From contig CAJNYU010002514.1 in assembly GCA_905331475.1 (NCBI GenBank), forward strand, positions 1 to 64,000: a stretch of 64,000 bases of DNA. Reading direction: 5' to 3'. Position 1 is the stretch's first letter, and each line of letters begins with the position of its first letter. Source of the DNA: Rotaria socialis (Eukaryota; Rotifera; Eurotatoria; Philodinida; Philodinidae). A program made the position numbers and the translations under genes. The notes under the pieces are model-generated. The model did not search any database, was not told where the DNA came from, and saw only the letters and a program-made list of their open reading frames with translations. Positions 50,836-62,700 of this stretch are shown piece by piece.

Positions 50836-52086
50836 TTATAAATATACGATAAATTGATAACTAGAAGGAAAAACGCGCGCGCTACGATACATACTGATCA
50901 AGGAATATCAGAATTTTTGAAAAAACTTTATTAGTTATGTATTCTTGAATAATATGTCAAAAAATAATCTATTCTAATATATGTATATATACTTAGAGTA
51001 AATTTTGTTTTCCTTAGAATTAGAAATTAAGTACATTTAAAAAATTGTATGAATGTTTTTATTTTCTTGTAAATATAAAAAGTGATAGCTTTGCACTATT
51101 TGTCAATAGGTCATATGTTTCAATATTATTCATTAGGAATATTGATTTTTTTTTATATCAGATGGAATTCATTTATAGGTTTGTATTATAATTTTAAGCA
51201 ATTTTCTTTTCTTTTGCTCTCTTCACATGAAAACTTAGCCGTCTTTTATTTAACTATTATAATAAAGGACGCATATTTTATAGACTATTCATTAGGGAAT
51301 GAACAGAATAAAAAGGCTATTCATTTTCTTGTTTTCTTGAGTTGTACAATAAAATATTTTCCAATTATTATATTCCTACGTGTAATTATTGATAAACTTT
51401 AGCCTTTCGAAATTATTTGTTTACTAAAATAGACTGAATCATATTGTCGGTGTTTTGCTGATTAAAGTGTAACATTATCATTAACAATTTTGGGCTCGTA
51501 TAAGTAACACTTGATTAAACAAAAGAATATGCATTTGCTTTTTCTTTATGATTTGGGAATATTTTTTTTCTCATTTTTTTCTTCTTCTTCTTCTTCTTCT
51601 TTTCCTATCGTCTTCCTCTTGTCGTCCTATTGATTGAAGTTTTGGTTATTACTTTAAAGAAGATCACTCTTATTCATAAGCGATAAAACTGTAGTAAAGA
51701 AAAAAAAGGACGCTAAAAACACTAGCAGACATGGAAAAAGAACGAGAAGGAAAAATGTAACAAGAAAAAAAGAACGAATAGTAAAATGTCAGAACCATCA
51801 GCGTCCTTATTGCATACATTTTCTTTTCTTAAATGATGATCGTGTTTCTCAGATTTTCCTTCATACTCGTTCGCTAGTCATGAACTCTCCGCATATGTGT
51901 AATCTAGTTCCTTTTCCTACATTTCTGTTCTCTTTTTTTTCTTCCTTTTTTTTTGCTTTCTATCCAAGTTAGACAAGAAAAAAAGAACGAACATTCTTCT
52001 AGTATTAACAATTATAGACTGTGTTTCTTTTTAGTGTCAGATCTAACTTATTACCTTATCCTGATATTAACAAAAACAAATAACTA
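50836..52086. other. Divergent intergenic region
   Basis: 1.25 kb between the tetraspanin-like gene (-) and the MIT-domain gene (+). It contains a CTT microsatellite at about 51581-51601 and runs of A and T. The frame at 51082-51402 is rich in Phe/Ile/Tyr, as expected of AT-rich noncoding DNA, and lacks splice or family support. Confidence 0.5.
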
Positions 52087-52538
52087 ATGGATATAAATAC
52101 TGGAGGTATATTAAAAAAATAAAAAATAGATACCGTTTTTTTTTAAATAATTTGATTTTCACTTCTTACTCTTCTATTTTAGTTCAAATACCAATGACGC
52201 CAATTAATGAAAATGTTTGCTTTAGCGTTTGTACAAGCAAAGATGATTTTGATAAATTAAAACAAGGTTTAACACTACTTGAACAAGCTAAAGTTTATGA
52301 TCATAATAGAGATTATTATACTGCTATACGCTATTACCGTGATGGAGTTGATTATCTAATGGATGAATTCATGTCTCGTGCAAGTGGTAATGAACAATCA
52401 AAAGAGTATCTTCGACTTAAATGCCATAAAATTTTAAATCGTGTTGATATTTTAAAAAAATTAATTAAACAACAAGAACATGAAACCATGCAAGAAGCCA
52501 TAGACGATGATGAAAAACAAAAAGAGATCGAATCTTAA
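52087..52538 (+). CDS. Small MIT-domain protein
   Basis: Exon 1 (52087-52105, ATGGATATAAATACTGGAG) joins exon 2 (52183-52538) across a 77-nt intron; the join GGA-G|TT keeps the frame and gives 124 aa. An alternative is to start at the internal ATG at 52194, directly after the acceptor. Residues about 30-105 form a three-helix MIT (microtubule interacting and transport) domain: LKQGLTLLEQAKVYDHNRDY, YTAIRYYRDGVDYLMDEF and CHKILNRVDILKKLI. MIT domains bind the C-terminal tails of ESCRT-III proteins, as in VPS4, spastin and MITD1. Here the domain stands alone, with a short acidic tail and no ATPase or phospholipase-like partner. It is probably the first cistron of a pair with the membrane-protein gene. 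Confidence 0.82.
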
Positions 52539-52645
52539 TGTGTAATTGTCTGTTTTCGTAGAAATTAGCATAAACAAAAATAAAAACATATTATTCGTGT
52601 CTTGTGTCTCTGCTTATTTGTTTTGCTTAAAAATTTAAATTGTAG
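52539..52645 (+). promoter_or_regulatory. Intercistronic region: poly(A) signal and probable trans-splice acceptor
   Basis: 107 nt from the MIT stop codon to the AG at 52645 (TTTAAATTGTAG), with AATAAA at 52579-52584. The layout and length match the two gaps in the SPOP-like cluster. The start used here lies 32 nt further on. Confidence 0.5.
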
Positions 52646-52677
52646 ATGAAATACATGACCAAGTAAATATTAATCGA

Positions 52678-53118
52678 ATGGAAACACCTAATATAGATGA
52701 TTCATCCAATAAAATTCCAATAGCAATACCATATCAATCGACAGCTCTCAAACCACGACTATCAACAGCAGAAGCAAATGAATTTGTTGCACGAAATCAA
52801 TTTCGTTTAGCATTAGTATTTAGTGGTATTTGGCTTTCATATTGTTGGTGGCTTTCAGAGAGATATCGTTTTGACTTTGGTCAATATACAACAATCATCC
52901 GTCTTCTATTTTGTATTGTACATGTTTTAACAGTATGGAAATTTTTTCAATATATTATCAAAATTGCTTTTCGTCTATATGGTTTAAGTAAACGAATACG
53001 AGCAGCTTTGCCACGACATTTAACCATGATTGTATTATCCCTTGTCTTATTTGCATTATTAACATTTGTTCTTAATTTTAAACAATTTTTAAGAGATGCT
53101 TTTGCGATAGTAGATTAA
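52678..53118 (+). CDS. Small multipass membrane protein, unrecognised
   Basis: Single-exon frame of 146 aa. Residues 1-40 are polar (METPNIDDSSNKIPIAIPYQ). Hydrophobic segments lie at about 43-60 (LALVFSGIWLSYCWWL), 74-97 (IIRLLFCIVHVLTVWKFFQY) and 117-136 (TMIVLSLVLFALLTFVLNF), with a basic loop GLSKRIRAALPRH between the last two. I do not recognise the family. The 32 nt between the presumed acceptor (52645) and the ATG contain a short upstream frame (ATG at 52646, stop TAA) that might lower translation. Codon use and intact length support a real gene. Position after the MIT gene suggests co-transcription, not necessarily shared function. Confidence 0.75.
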   Translation: METPNIDDSSNKIPIAIPYQSTALKPRLSTAEANEFVARNQFRLALVFSGIWLSYCWWLSERYRFDFGQYTTIIRLLFCIVHVLTVWKFFQYIIKIAFRLYGLSKRIRAALPRHLTMIVLSLVLFALLTFVLNFKQFLRDAFAIVD

Positions 53119-54466
53119 TGTTTTTTTTAAATCGGTTTATTTATTTATTTATTTTTGCGTTTTAAGTATTTACATATGTAATTTTGTCATGCTACATAAT
53201 TCTAGGATTAGTAACGACTGTTCGACAACGACAAGTTAAATGATACTTAATTGCATGAAGATATGCAATTCAATATAGAATAGGAAAAAAAATAAACAGA
53301 AGGAATCCATAACATTCCTGAGAACATGGGTTCTATTGAAATCGAATGCTCTATTTGGTTAAAAATAATCAAAGCAACAGCATCGAATATTTAGAGTTTT
53401 ATACTTTTTTTTTCGAAAATTTGATTAGGTACTAACAAAAAGTGAAGCCAATCGTTTATTTTTCTTTTCCTTTGCAAGCATACTCCAGAAAGTATTTGAT
53501 TTCAACAGTATACGCATGTTCATAAATTTTTGTACTTGAGTTCTGAATGCAAGCAAGTCATATACATGATGCATCGGTTTGCAGATCAAAGCAAAGATGA
53601 TGCGCCAAATTCGTAGAACAATCTATTATCGGAGATGTACATTATCTTGCTACAATACATTTTCAAAAACCATTACAATGTCACATCATCATTAAACGTC
53701 AATTATTTTATGTACTGGCTTAAGTATACTCACTAGTCTTATGTCATTTAAAATAGTTTCCCTGTAAGAACAACATGTTCTTACATAATATCTCTATCAA
53801 TAAAGCTTGGAACATGCCTCAATCAAATTGACTTTATCATTAAATGGTATTGTTCAAAAAACAAAGATGAATAGAGAAATTATGTTATCAGATTAAAGAT
53901 TATGCGATGCGAGATAATAGGATGTGAGTGAAGAAATTCTAGGATTCAAAAAGAAAACTGGCTGTAGTTTTATTTATCTGAGAATTAGTATCTAGTCTGG
54001 ATTATTTTGAATGTGTTCACTCTATATTCTTTTATAACTTAAATTTTCATGTCTGAAACTGTTCTGAAGTATCAAAAAACAAATAATATCATTGCTTTCA
54101 CAAAGCGATCTATGGTTCCATAAATATTAATGTTCTAATTACATATTTCACTAGATTAATGCTATACGAAAAACGAACAGTACTAGTCTATAAGAATTTA
54201 ATTCTGATCTAAAACCTAGTGATTATCTAAATTGAAATCAGACAAATTTGAGACTAAAACGTGTTTCCTATGGTCCTTTGAAAGTATATATCAAATCATT
54301 CATGTTATCTGACGACTTATAAAAAGAATTCCATGTATATTAGCAGTATATTGATGTTTATGCAACTATAGAGAGTGTTCAGACAACGGTGTTGCAATGT
54401 ATTTTTTGATGCCTCAGAAGAGCCTCAGGCATAACTAGATGGTATTCAAGTTTTACTCGAATACGA
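53119..54466. other. Gene-free stretch after the membrane-protein gene
   Basis: AT-rich, with chance frames only. A motif TATGCGATGCGAGA near 53903 resembles the ends of the element at 54467 and may be a fragment of the same family. Confidence 0.45.
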
Positions 54467-54868
54467 AATGCGATGCGAAGCTCGAATCGGATCTTGACGG
54501 AAAATCTTCAATTCAGAGAAATCTTGAATACTATTTATGTCGACATGATGAAATTCATCACTGAGAAAACTCCATTCTTACTTAGCGATACATTCTTAAG
54601 GATCGATTTCCATTGATCGATTAATTATCTCCATGATTCTTTTGGAACCACATTTCTGAGTGAACGGAACTTCAGTTTAAAGATTCGAAACCAGATGGTC
54701 TCAGTTCGATCTTGATACTTGGATCTCACGTTTCAACGAGTTTTCTACGATTTATGGTTCTCGAGATCATCGCGACACAAAATGACGACTTGTGATGCGT
54801 ACGTCAAGTGAGTAAAAATAAAAAAATAAAAAAAACTCGCGACGGACTACATAAATGCTTCTGCTTCG
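54467..54868. mobile_element. Possible MITE with AATGCGATGCGAAGC ends
   Basis: A 15-bp perfect terminal inverted repeat: AATGCGATGCGAAGC at 54468-54482 and GCTTCGCATCGCATT ending near 54868. The roughly 400 bp between are richer in G+C than the flanks and have no long frame. A target duplication was not found, so this is a candidate only. Confidence 0.45.
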
Positions 54869-57800
54869 CATCGCATTAAAAAGTTGAGCTATGAAAGAAT
54901 AAAAAATAAACATGTTCAAAATAATCTGTAGCAACAAATAATAGTTCTCAAACGAGCAAAATTACAGTCAGTTTTCTTTTTGTTGTATCCTAGAATTTCT
55001 TAACTCACGTCACATTATTTTGAATCGCAGAATATTTTATTCATTTATTTTTTCTTAGTTTCAGAGTGTAAAATAATTTATTTATCTTTTTTTTCCTTTA
55101 TAATGCAAGAAATTAAAGATAAAATACAGATCATAGAATGAAAATCACTGTATGCCTACAGGAAAAGTAGCGTTTCTTTTTATCAATATTTAACTATTGG
55201 ATCGGAAAAATGAACTTTCCCATAGAAAGAAATATCACAGTAAGAATCAACGTAAGTAAAGGTATCGATCAATTTATGTCTTAAAATGTGCTGAGAAGTT
55301 TCATTTTTCAAGAACTTTCTCCAAGGAAAACTCTAAGGGAAATCAAACTGCAATTATTAATAGAGGAAAGGAATATAGTTTAAAGTTTAAGGTTCATCAG
55401 AGCAGTTCAGAACAATTTTCAACAGTTTTACATTAATTATCTGTAATGTAACTGCGAAAAAATATTTTTTATAACTAAAGCTGCTAAATACTACTAAGTA
55501 AAGAATGTTACTTCCTCTATGCGAAGTCCACATAAGCCTGTAGTTCACACAAAATAGGCTTGATTGCATGACACAAGATTTTTCATTGCTAGTATTTTAA
55601 TTCAGCTCATAAGATAGTTTAAGTTTCGTAACAATCGAGTAGTTTGATGATATTTACAGAAATATTTCAACAAAAACTTATTTTTCACGCTTCCCATAAA
55701 AATTTATTACACAAATTTGACGAAAATTTTTTATGACATTTTCAGTAATAAATATTTTATTTGAGTCATGCTCAGTTACGATTCGACGCATTAATTAATA
55801 TGTTAGGACTGGCAATCAGCAACGTCCAGAGGTGTGCTGCATCTCCTAATTCTGGATTCTAACGAGTAATCATGTTGACAGAAGAATTCGAGGATGTAGA
55901 ATGTAGATAGTCATATAAAAATACTAGCGTAGATAAAGTGATTTCCATCTTGGAACACATGATTGAAAATATTCGTAGATGGCCTTTAGGAAAATGCCTA
56001 ACGTAGCGTTGATATCGTTTGTAGCCGCAAACCGTTGATCAAACGATCGAACTGAATGGCATTTTATCATATTCGGATATAATCTTCTCTATTCATTAGT
56101 TATTTAAGGAGTTTTGTAACGTAAAAATGGTATATATGTAGTCGATAATCAATAGAGAAGTCAGAATGAATTTCTATGCTACAGAAGTTTATATACAATT
56201 AACAAAATAAACTGTTTTTAACAATCCGTTACTTTTATGAATAATACGACAGTCTCTATGATTGGTGACACTTTGAAACAGTAAGTAAACAATTTTTATG
56301 TTGTGTATTATCTCAAAAGAGATCTCATGATTCTCATAAATTATCTGTTTGAATCAATAACTGTCTACCTTTATCACATTCACTACAGTGAACTCAGAAC
56401 TCAATAATTTCTAGCCGAGTTGTATGATCAAAAATAAGAATGCCTAACATTTACCACTTACTGTCACTCTTACAATCATTTCACGAGCCATGTCAACACA
56501 TATTTATGTGAGTAATTAAAGAGTTGAGATCATTTTTGATTTTTCCACGGGAAATTCCTGGTGTCAGATATACTATATATATGGCATAATCCGATACAAA
56601 AATAATATTTCTGGCGTTATAGCCATGCATTTCATTCTATTATCGAACATTTTCAAGTATTCTACCACCTCAGATTGAATGATGGCAACATAGATAGATG
56701 CTATTTACAATAATTTAGCATCTAGATAGCAATAAGAATGGATACTTATCCTACTTTACAAGTTTTGATTACAAATTTGTTGAATTCTCATAGATCTTAT
56801 GTTTCATTTTTACTTCATATTTGGTAATCTATTGCAGTTCTGTATTCTTTAAATCCGATAAATTCAAGATTAATGCTTTCTTGAATAATTTTGAAATATA
56901 CTTTTCATTGATGTTGTGGAAATTTTAGGGAATAGAAATGTTGCATCGATGAAATACCGACTGAAATAATCGAAAAACTTTGTTAACATCTACAAAAGTT
57001 CATGTATTTTTCAAATAGAATGAGTTTTACAAACAATTAAATTCAGTATCATTTATTCAAATTTCTTAAGCAACCAAACTAGTTTCAATAGGTACGCTTG
57101 GCAAGATTTTGAGCTTATTATTACAAAGGTAATTCTGATTCTATGACGTATTCGACGGCTGACATCTTTAAATTTGGAGAATAATATGTGCCACTTTTGA
57201 GCATGAAAAATGTTTGTAGAATTCTTTCAAAGGCATTCTACGACTAAACAAAATTTTCCTTGAGACACAGTCAATAGCTTTGAGTTCTGCATAAATCCAT
57301 GACTACTGACAGAAACTCGAGTTATGTATAGCGAACGATTGAATGAGGCGATACTTATGCATATTTCTTATCTGAGAAAAATCTATTTTACTTCCATTTT
57401 ATTTTGATATCCTAGAAATTCATCTTAATACTATTGCTTAACTAACTCTCTTAGTTGTGTTCTTCTTTGATTTCATAGTTAGTATTATTAAATAGTTCGT
57501 GTTATGTAGCTAAGCATGATATAGGTGTGTTATAACTAATTATAAGATTATTCTCGCTCCGATATCTACTATTTTAGATTTTTAATATTTATAGCTTATT
57601 GCGATGTTAGATGCTGTTATTCTAGAATAAAGTCATTAGATGCAAAGTTTGATTCTTTCTCGTTTTACTTATTTTGAATCTTACTAATATGTTTTCGTAA
57701 AAGTATGTTTTTTGAAAGATCAGATTCGATCTTATTTTTGGGAATCGTGTTAGAATTAAATATAATTGAAACAAAGCAAAGTGTTACAGTATTCGAATTG

Positions 57801-60800
57801 ATTGAGTTTGATGAAAAAAGATTCTACCTATTTTGGACACTGATGCGTCAACAATGATCAAACTGTTTCACAATAAAATAAGCGGTAACTATTCAAAGCA
57901 AAATCTTTAACTAGATTTTTGCTCAATTAACCGCAAGAATTGAATGCATTTGATTCATTATTAAATAGAAGAATTTAATTGCATCATGAGTTCAAATAAT
58001 AGGTTTTTTTTTAATATGCATATCTGTAGTCATTTATATAAATAGTACTGCAGATAATAATTACATCTACTTACCCTTAGGTTTTACACACTTGATTATT
58101 TAAATTTTTGTCCAACATTACATTAAGCTTGACAGAAGATCATAAGGTGTATCAATGCGGAAGTTTATTGTTGTTGAAAACTATGGTAGCAGAGATGTGA
58201 TGTTATGAAATTAGAATATTTCCCTACATTAAAACTCTTTCTTATGGGATGATTTCCGTAGTTGTCTTTTTGAACTTTTTATTTCAATAGTAGTCTGTTC
58301 TGTATAGAAGATATAGAGAGGATTGAAGTTCTTATTGACATTCTATTAGCCGAAAGAATATTTTTATATTCAGTTGTTTTTATCTTTGACCTAAAAATGC
58401 GAGTTATGTGACAATTTGAAGTTGTACCGAAGTTTCTAGAAAATAGTAATGTTTAAATTTTAAATTGAGTTTTTACAGAAGCAACATGAAGGATTTCTAT
58501 GGAAACAAATCATTACAATACAAGCGTAAGTTAGAAGCGAATTTCCTGATAATCACCTAACTTAAACATATATTTTTTATTATTCATAAGAATGATTATC
58601 AATTAGGGAAAAATTCAAAGCACTACACGTTTTGGTCTATAATCACTAAGTAAAATCTATCAGTTTAGTTCTCATGCCGTCTTTTATTTTAAACGTCATT
58701 ATGCCAACCAATTAGGAAGAAACCAATACCTAGATAAAAACTTCATCCACTTTTCGTGGTATACTTCTATTAGTAACACGAAGCTGTTTTAAATCCGTTC
58801 CATTGTAATTCATATACGCCTACTTATCTTTGAAACCAAAGAAAGTTGAAAAGTACACGTTTTTGCATAGCTAGAAGTTTTCTTTTATAGCAATATATCA
58901 ATATCATATCAGCTGATATCGTCGAAAAATAGTTCTGAAATATTCAACTAAATAATTACCATAATTATATATTCTATATTAATTATATAAGTTTCAACTA
59001 TGGGGCCATTCGATTTTTTCTATTTACATGTACTCTATTATTTTCACATCATTTCTTTTTGTTTCAAATTTCTTAGCATTGTTTTCTTAAATGAAATGTG
59101 AATCATTTCATGACTGATGCCAAGCCAAAAAACAAAATCACATATGAAAGAGTACAGATAATAAAAGGTTCATGTCGGCATGCATCAAAAGATAGAAAAA
59201 TTTCATTTAGCTTAGATCAGTAGATATGAGACAAGCGTTTGTTTTCAAGCTAAAATAAGTTTTTACACTAGACGTTTTCGTTAGATATCAGATATTTCTA
59301 TATTAGAATGCTCGTAATGAATCAATTAGTTTCTTCATAGAACATAACTTAAATTCTGATATTAAAACAAACTTCTTTCGAAGATTTCGAGTTAAGAATA
59401 TTAAAAGATCGTGATAGAAATTATTGTTTGTCTTCTTTAAAACTCTATAATTTATTTGTTAAATTCTAATAATAGTGTTGCTTTCCTAGAAATATTTTTT
59501 AATTCAAAATTGAGAAAAATATAATTGCCATAATAGATGGCTGTACTAAACAACACTATAATACATTGATATGATCGAAGGCAAAGATTTGTCTATTCTA
59601 ATGAAAGGCTAAATATTTTTCATGTAAGAAGAAATTGACACTAATTAAGTAATCGAAGTATAAAGCGTTTGCCATACATTAGCTTTTACGAAGATCTACT
59701 AATATGAGCCCAGTGAAAATGAGAGTTTTGCAATTTTGGTCGCATACTGAAATGTAATCATTTATTTTAATTTGATGCTTCCATGTCGTTATTATCAAGA
59801 GACATCATATTCATTTGGTATACTATATGATGAGAAGAAAGAAATCATTTATATCGAAATTTTTAGTAGCATTTCTATCATCATCGAATTTGCTCCATAG
59901 ATAGTAATTCTTTTTTTTCGGAAGAAAACAATCATTTTACAATTTTCCGCTTGATCATATTCTTTAATTTAATTGAAACATTAATTTCACATCAGTCTCT
60001 ATGTTATTTACAAGCGTCACAGTTTTTTCATTTTTATTTTTTATTAGTTCTCATTTTAGTTCATGCAAATTTAAGTCAATATTTGCTTTAACAGAATACA
60101 AGCAAATAAATCTGACTAGTATTAATTCAGTACACAAAAGACTAAAAATATTCACCCATAACATTTGACTAATCAATAAACCAAATTGATTAGTTTATCA
60201 CAATAATCAAATATGCCTTTTCTACAATGAGAGCAGAATCACTCAAAAAGTAAAAGGTATACGATGCATAATTCTTGACGTCACTGTTTAGTCTCATTAC
60301 TTGAAGCATTCCAATGCACGAGCAATTTCAATGTAGTTCATTCTGAACCGTCTACTACTAAATAATGAGTGGTACATCAGATCTGTTATTGTAACCTGCA
60401 TATGGCACGCTTCCCAATGTATGCGTAAGAATCAGATAATTAAAACTTTTGCGCTCTAATAACTGAAACACATTTTGTTAACAAGAATTTAGAAAGTCTA
60501 TCATGAACACTAAAAGATTTAAGTGATATAATATATATTTCATTGCGATAGAAGTAGGATGCAACGTTTTTCTTTTAAAAGTAAAAGCTTTTTTTTTTAA
60601 TTTTCTGATAGATTCTCATTAAAGTAGAACATTAGTTTCTATTATTTAGCATAATCTATTTGTTTCACGCTCAAATAGAAAAAAGTGTCATGTACAACTT
60701 CCGATATTAGATAGATTAATAGTAGTTTGCAGTATTGTGTTTTAATCAAGATCCAAAATAAAGCAACGAATAGAATGCTACTCAATTGTTTCTGCAGGCG

Positions 60801-62400
60801 TAGTTAGAGTCATATTACTTGTACCTAATAACTCTCGAGTACAGCTCATAATTTAGACAAAGAGAGTTATCAATTAATAGAGAAACAAATTATGTTAATC
60901 AAACTAATTTCTATCTGTCTAAATAGAAGATATTTACAATGAAATACTTTTTCTTGGGTCTATTTTTCCACTAGGAATAAAATGACATTTACAACAATTC
61001 GAGTATTCTTGTTTGTAGACCAAAAATGTAAATCTATTTTAAAAACTTTTCCTTTGCACTAGTCTTGACGAATTTAATAATTGATATCGTATTGTTTAAC
61101 TGCGTGTATTCGACACATGCACATGTTTCATGATTAATTGTTATGAAAAAGCTTCTCGCCTCGTTAAAAAACGTTTCCTATTCAGTTTTCTTTTTATTTG
61201 AGAAACAAACGAATCACAATAATCAATTCAGGCAAATTAAGATTGATCGTTTCGCAATCCAATGTGAAGAATCCAAAATGAATTTATAAAATTATTTTCT
61301 CTATCGAAATGTTATTTACATAATATTTATGTCATTAGTAAGAGCGCGTTACGTTTTTGTGCTATCAATTGACTATTCAATCGGATTATATTTGATGTAC
61401 CTTGTCATTTTGTTTACCATAAATCTATTGAAGTTCAAAAATTCATAGCCGAAAGGTTTCTGGTTGTACTTTCCTGAAAAAAATAACGATGAAAGGTAAG
61501 AATAATAGAATCCCCCCGAGAAGTTCCGGCTATTTCCTGAGTAATATACGTGTTTCTAATAATTGAAAGCATCGAATGATTGTTATATCGATAACTAGAC
61601 AGCGTCATAGATTTTTCAACCTTTAGAAAAAAGAGTCTTCAAGAAAAATGTAGACTTCAACTGCTGTTGGATAGTTTATGTTATGTTTTTGAAGGGTCTA
61701 CAAAATGAAGTTGTTTTAATTAGCATTTCATTGACATAGGATCTTGAAATCCTGCAAATAATCATGCATAAAGAATAAGAAAAAAGGAAGTTTTTTTATA
61801 CCATACTAATCTAAAACTCTACGCATAGGCCACGATTTTCAAAAGATACATGTTTTACAATTACATATATTTGAGAATGTGAATAGTCTGCAATGGAAAT
61901 TTTACTTTCTGACGATTAGAAGATTTCAAAAGACGTTAGCGGTAAGTAAATCCCATATATTGCACTATTTTTGGAAAGTAATGTAGGTTTTTAATCTTTT
62001 TTTTGGAGTAATTCATTCATTACTTAAGGAATTATTAATCTGTCATAATACGACTTTGGAGCCAAGTAAATATAATGTAAAAATGATCATTGTGTCAGAG
62101 GCAAGAATTTGATTAGATTAACATCGGCATTTCTGTGCCATAGAAAATAAATGTGGAAACTTTGGATTTCATCCGAGAGCTATGTGTACTGCAAAAAGTG
62201 CATGGGACATATGAGGCATTCTAGAATGTCTGAACACCAAAACTATCATGAGAAACTAGACAATTTGATTTCTGGATGCAGTTTTTGTGCATTTTGCGAC
62301 GTTTTTCAGGCGATGTTTCGTTAAAAAGCTACGATTAACTTCAAAACTAATATCAGATTCGGAATCAACGTTAAAAATTGAGTCGATTTATATATGTTGT
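54869..62400. other. Gene desert
   Basis: About 7.5 kb of AT-rich sequence with only short frames. I checked both strands for conserved motifs, tRNA-like boxes and terminal repeats and found nothing supportable. Confidence 0.45.
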
Positions 62401-62429
62401 GAATAATTCTGAGAAAAATTTGTTTTTTG

Positions 62430-62700
62430 AAAAGAAATTCCTGTACCCCTTCCTCAGGGATGGTCTGGTCAAAAATGACAATTTTTTCGATAATTCAACC
62501 ATTTCTTGAGGGATTCTTTTCATCTTCAAACTCGGCCGAGATATTCATGAGATTGAACTGTGTGGAAAATTTCATCACGATCTGACTCTTCTTTCGAAAG
62601 TTATCATGCCTACGGACGGGCACACTGACCGATTCTAGAGTGTACTCACTTTTTGAGTACACAAAAAGACATTTCATATTAAACGACCGGATCATTTTTT
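62430..62700. repeat. Likely interspersed repeat fragment
   Basis: A G+C-richer stretch with GGCACACTGACCGATTCTAG and ACGGACGGGCACAC near 62612-62640. On the minus strand it reads as prose-like repeat DNA (GTGCCCGTCCGT followed by GATCGTGATGAAATTT), a combination common in dispersed animal repeats. The minus-strand frame at 62495-62695 runs through it without a recognisable domain. Ends are not defined. Confidence 0.3.

Noticed and set aside
51082-51402. 106-aa frame between the tetraspanin-like and MIT genes
   Set aside because: Phe/Ile/Tyr-rich throughout without a signal or family pattern; typical of AT-rich intergenic DNA.
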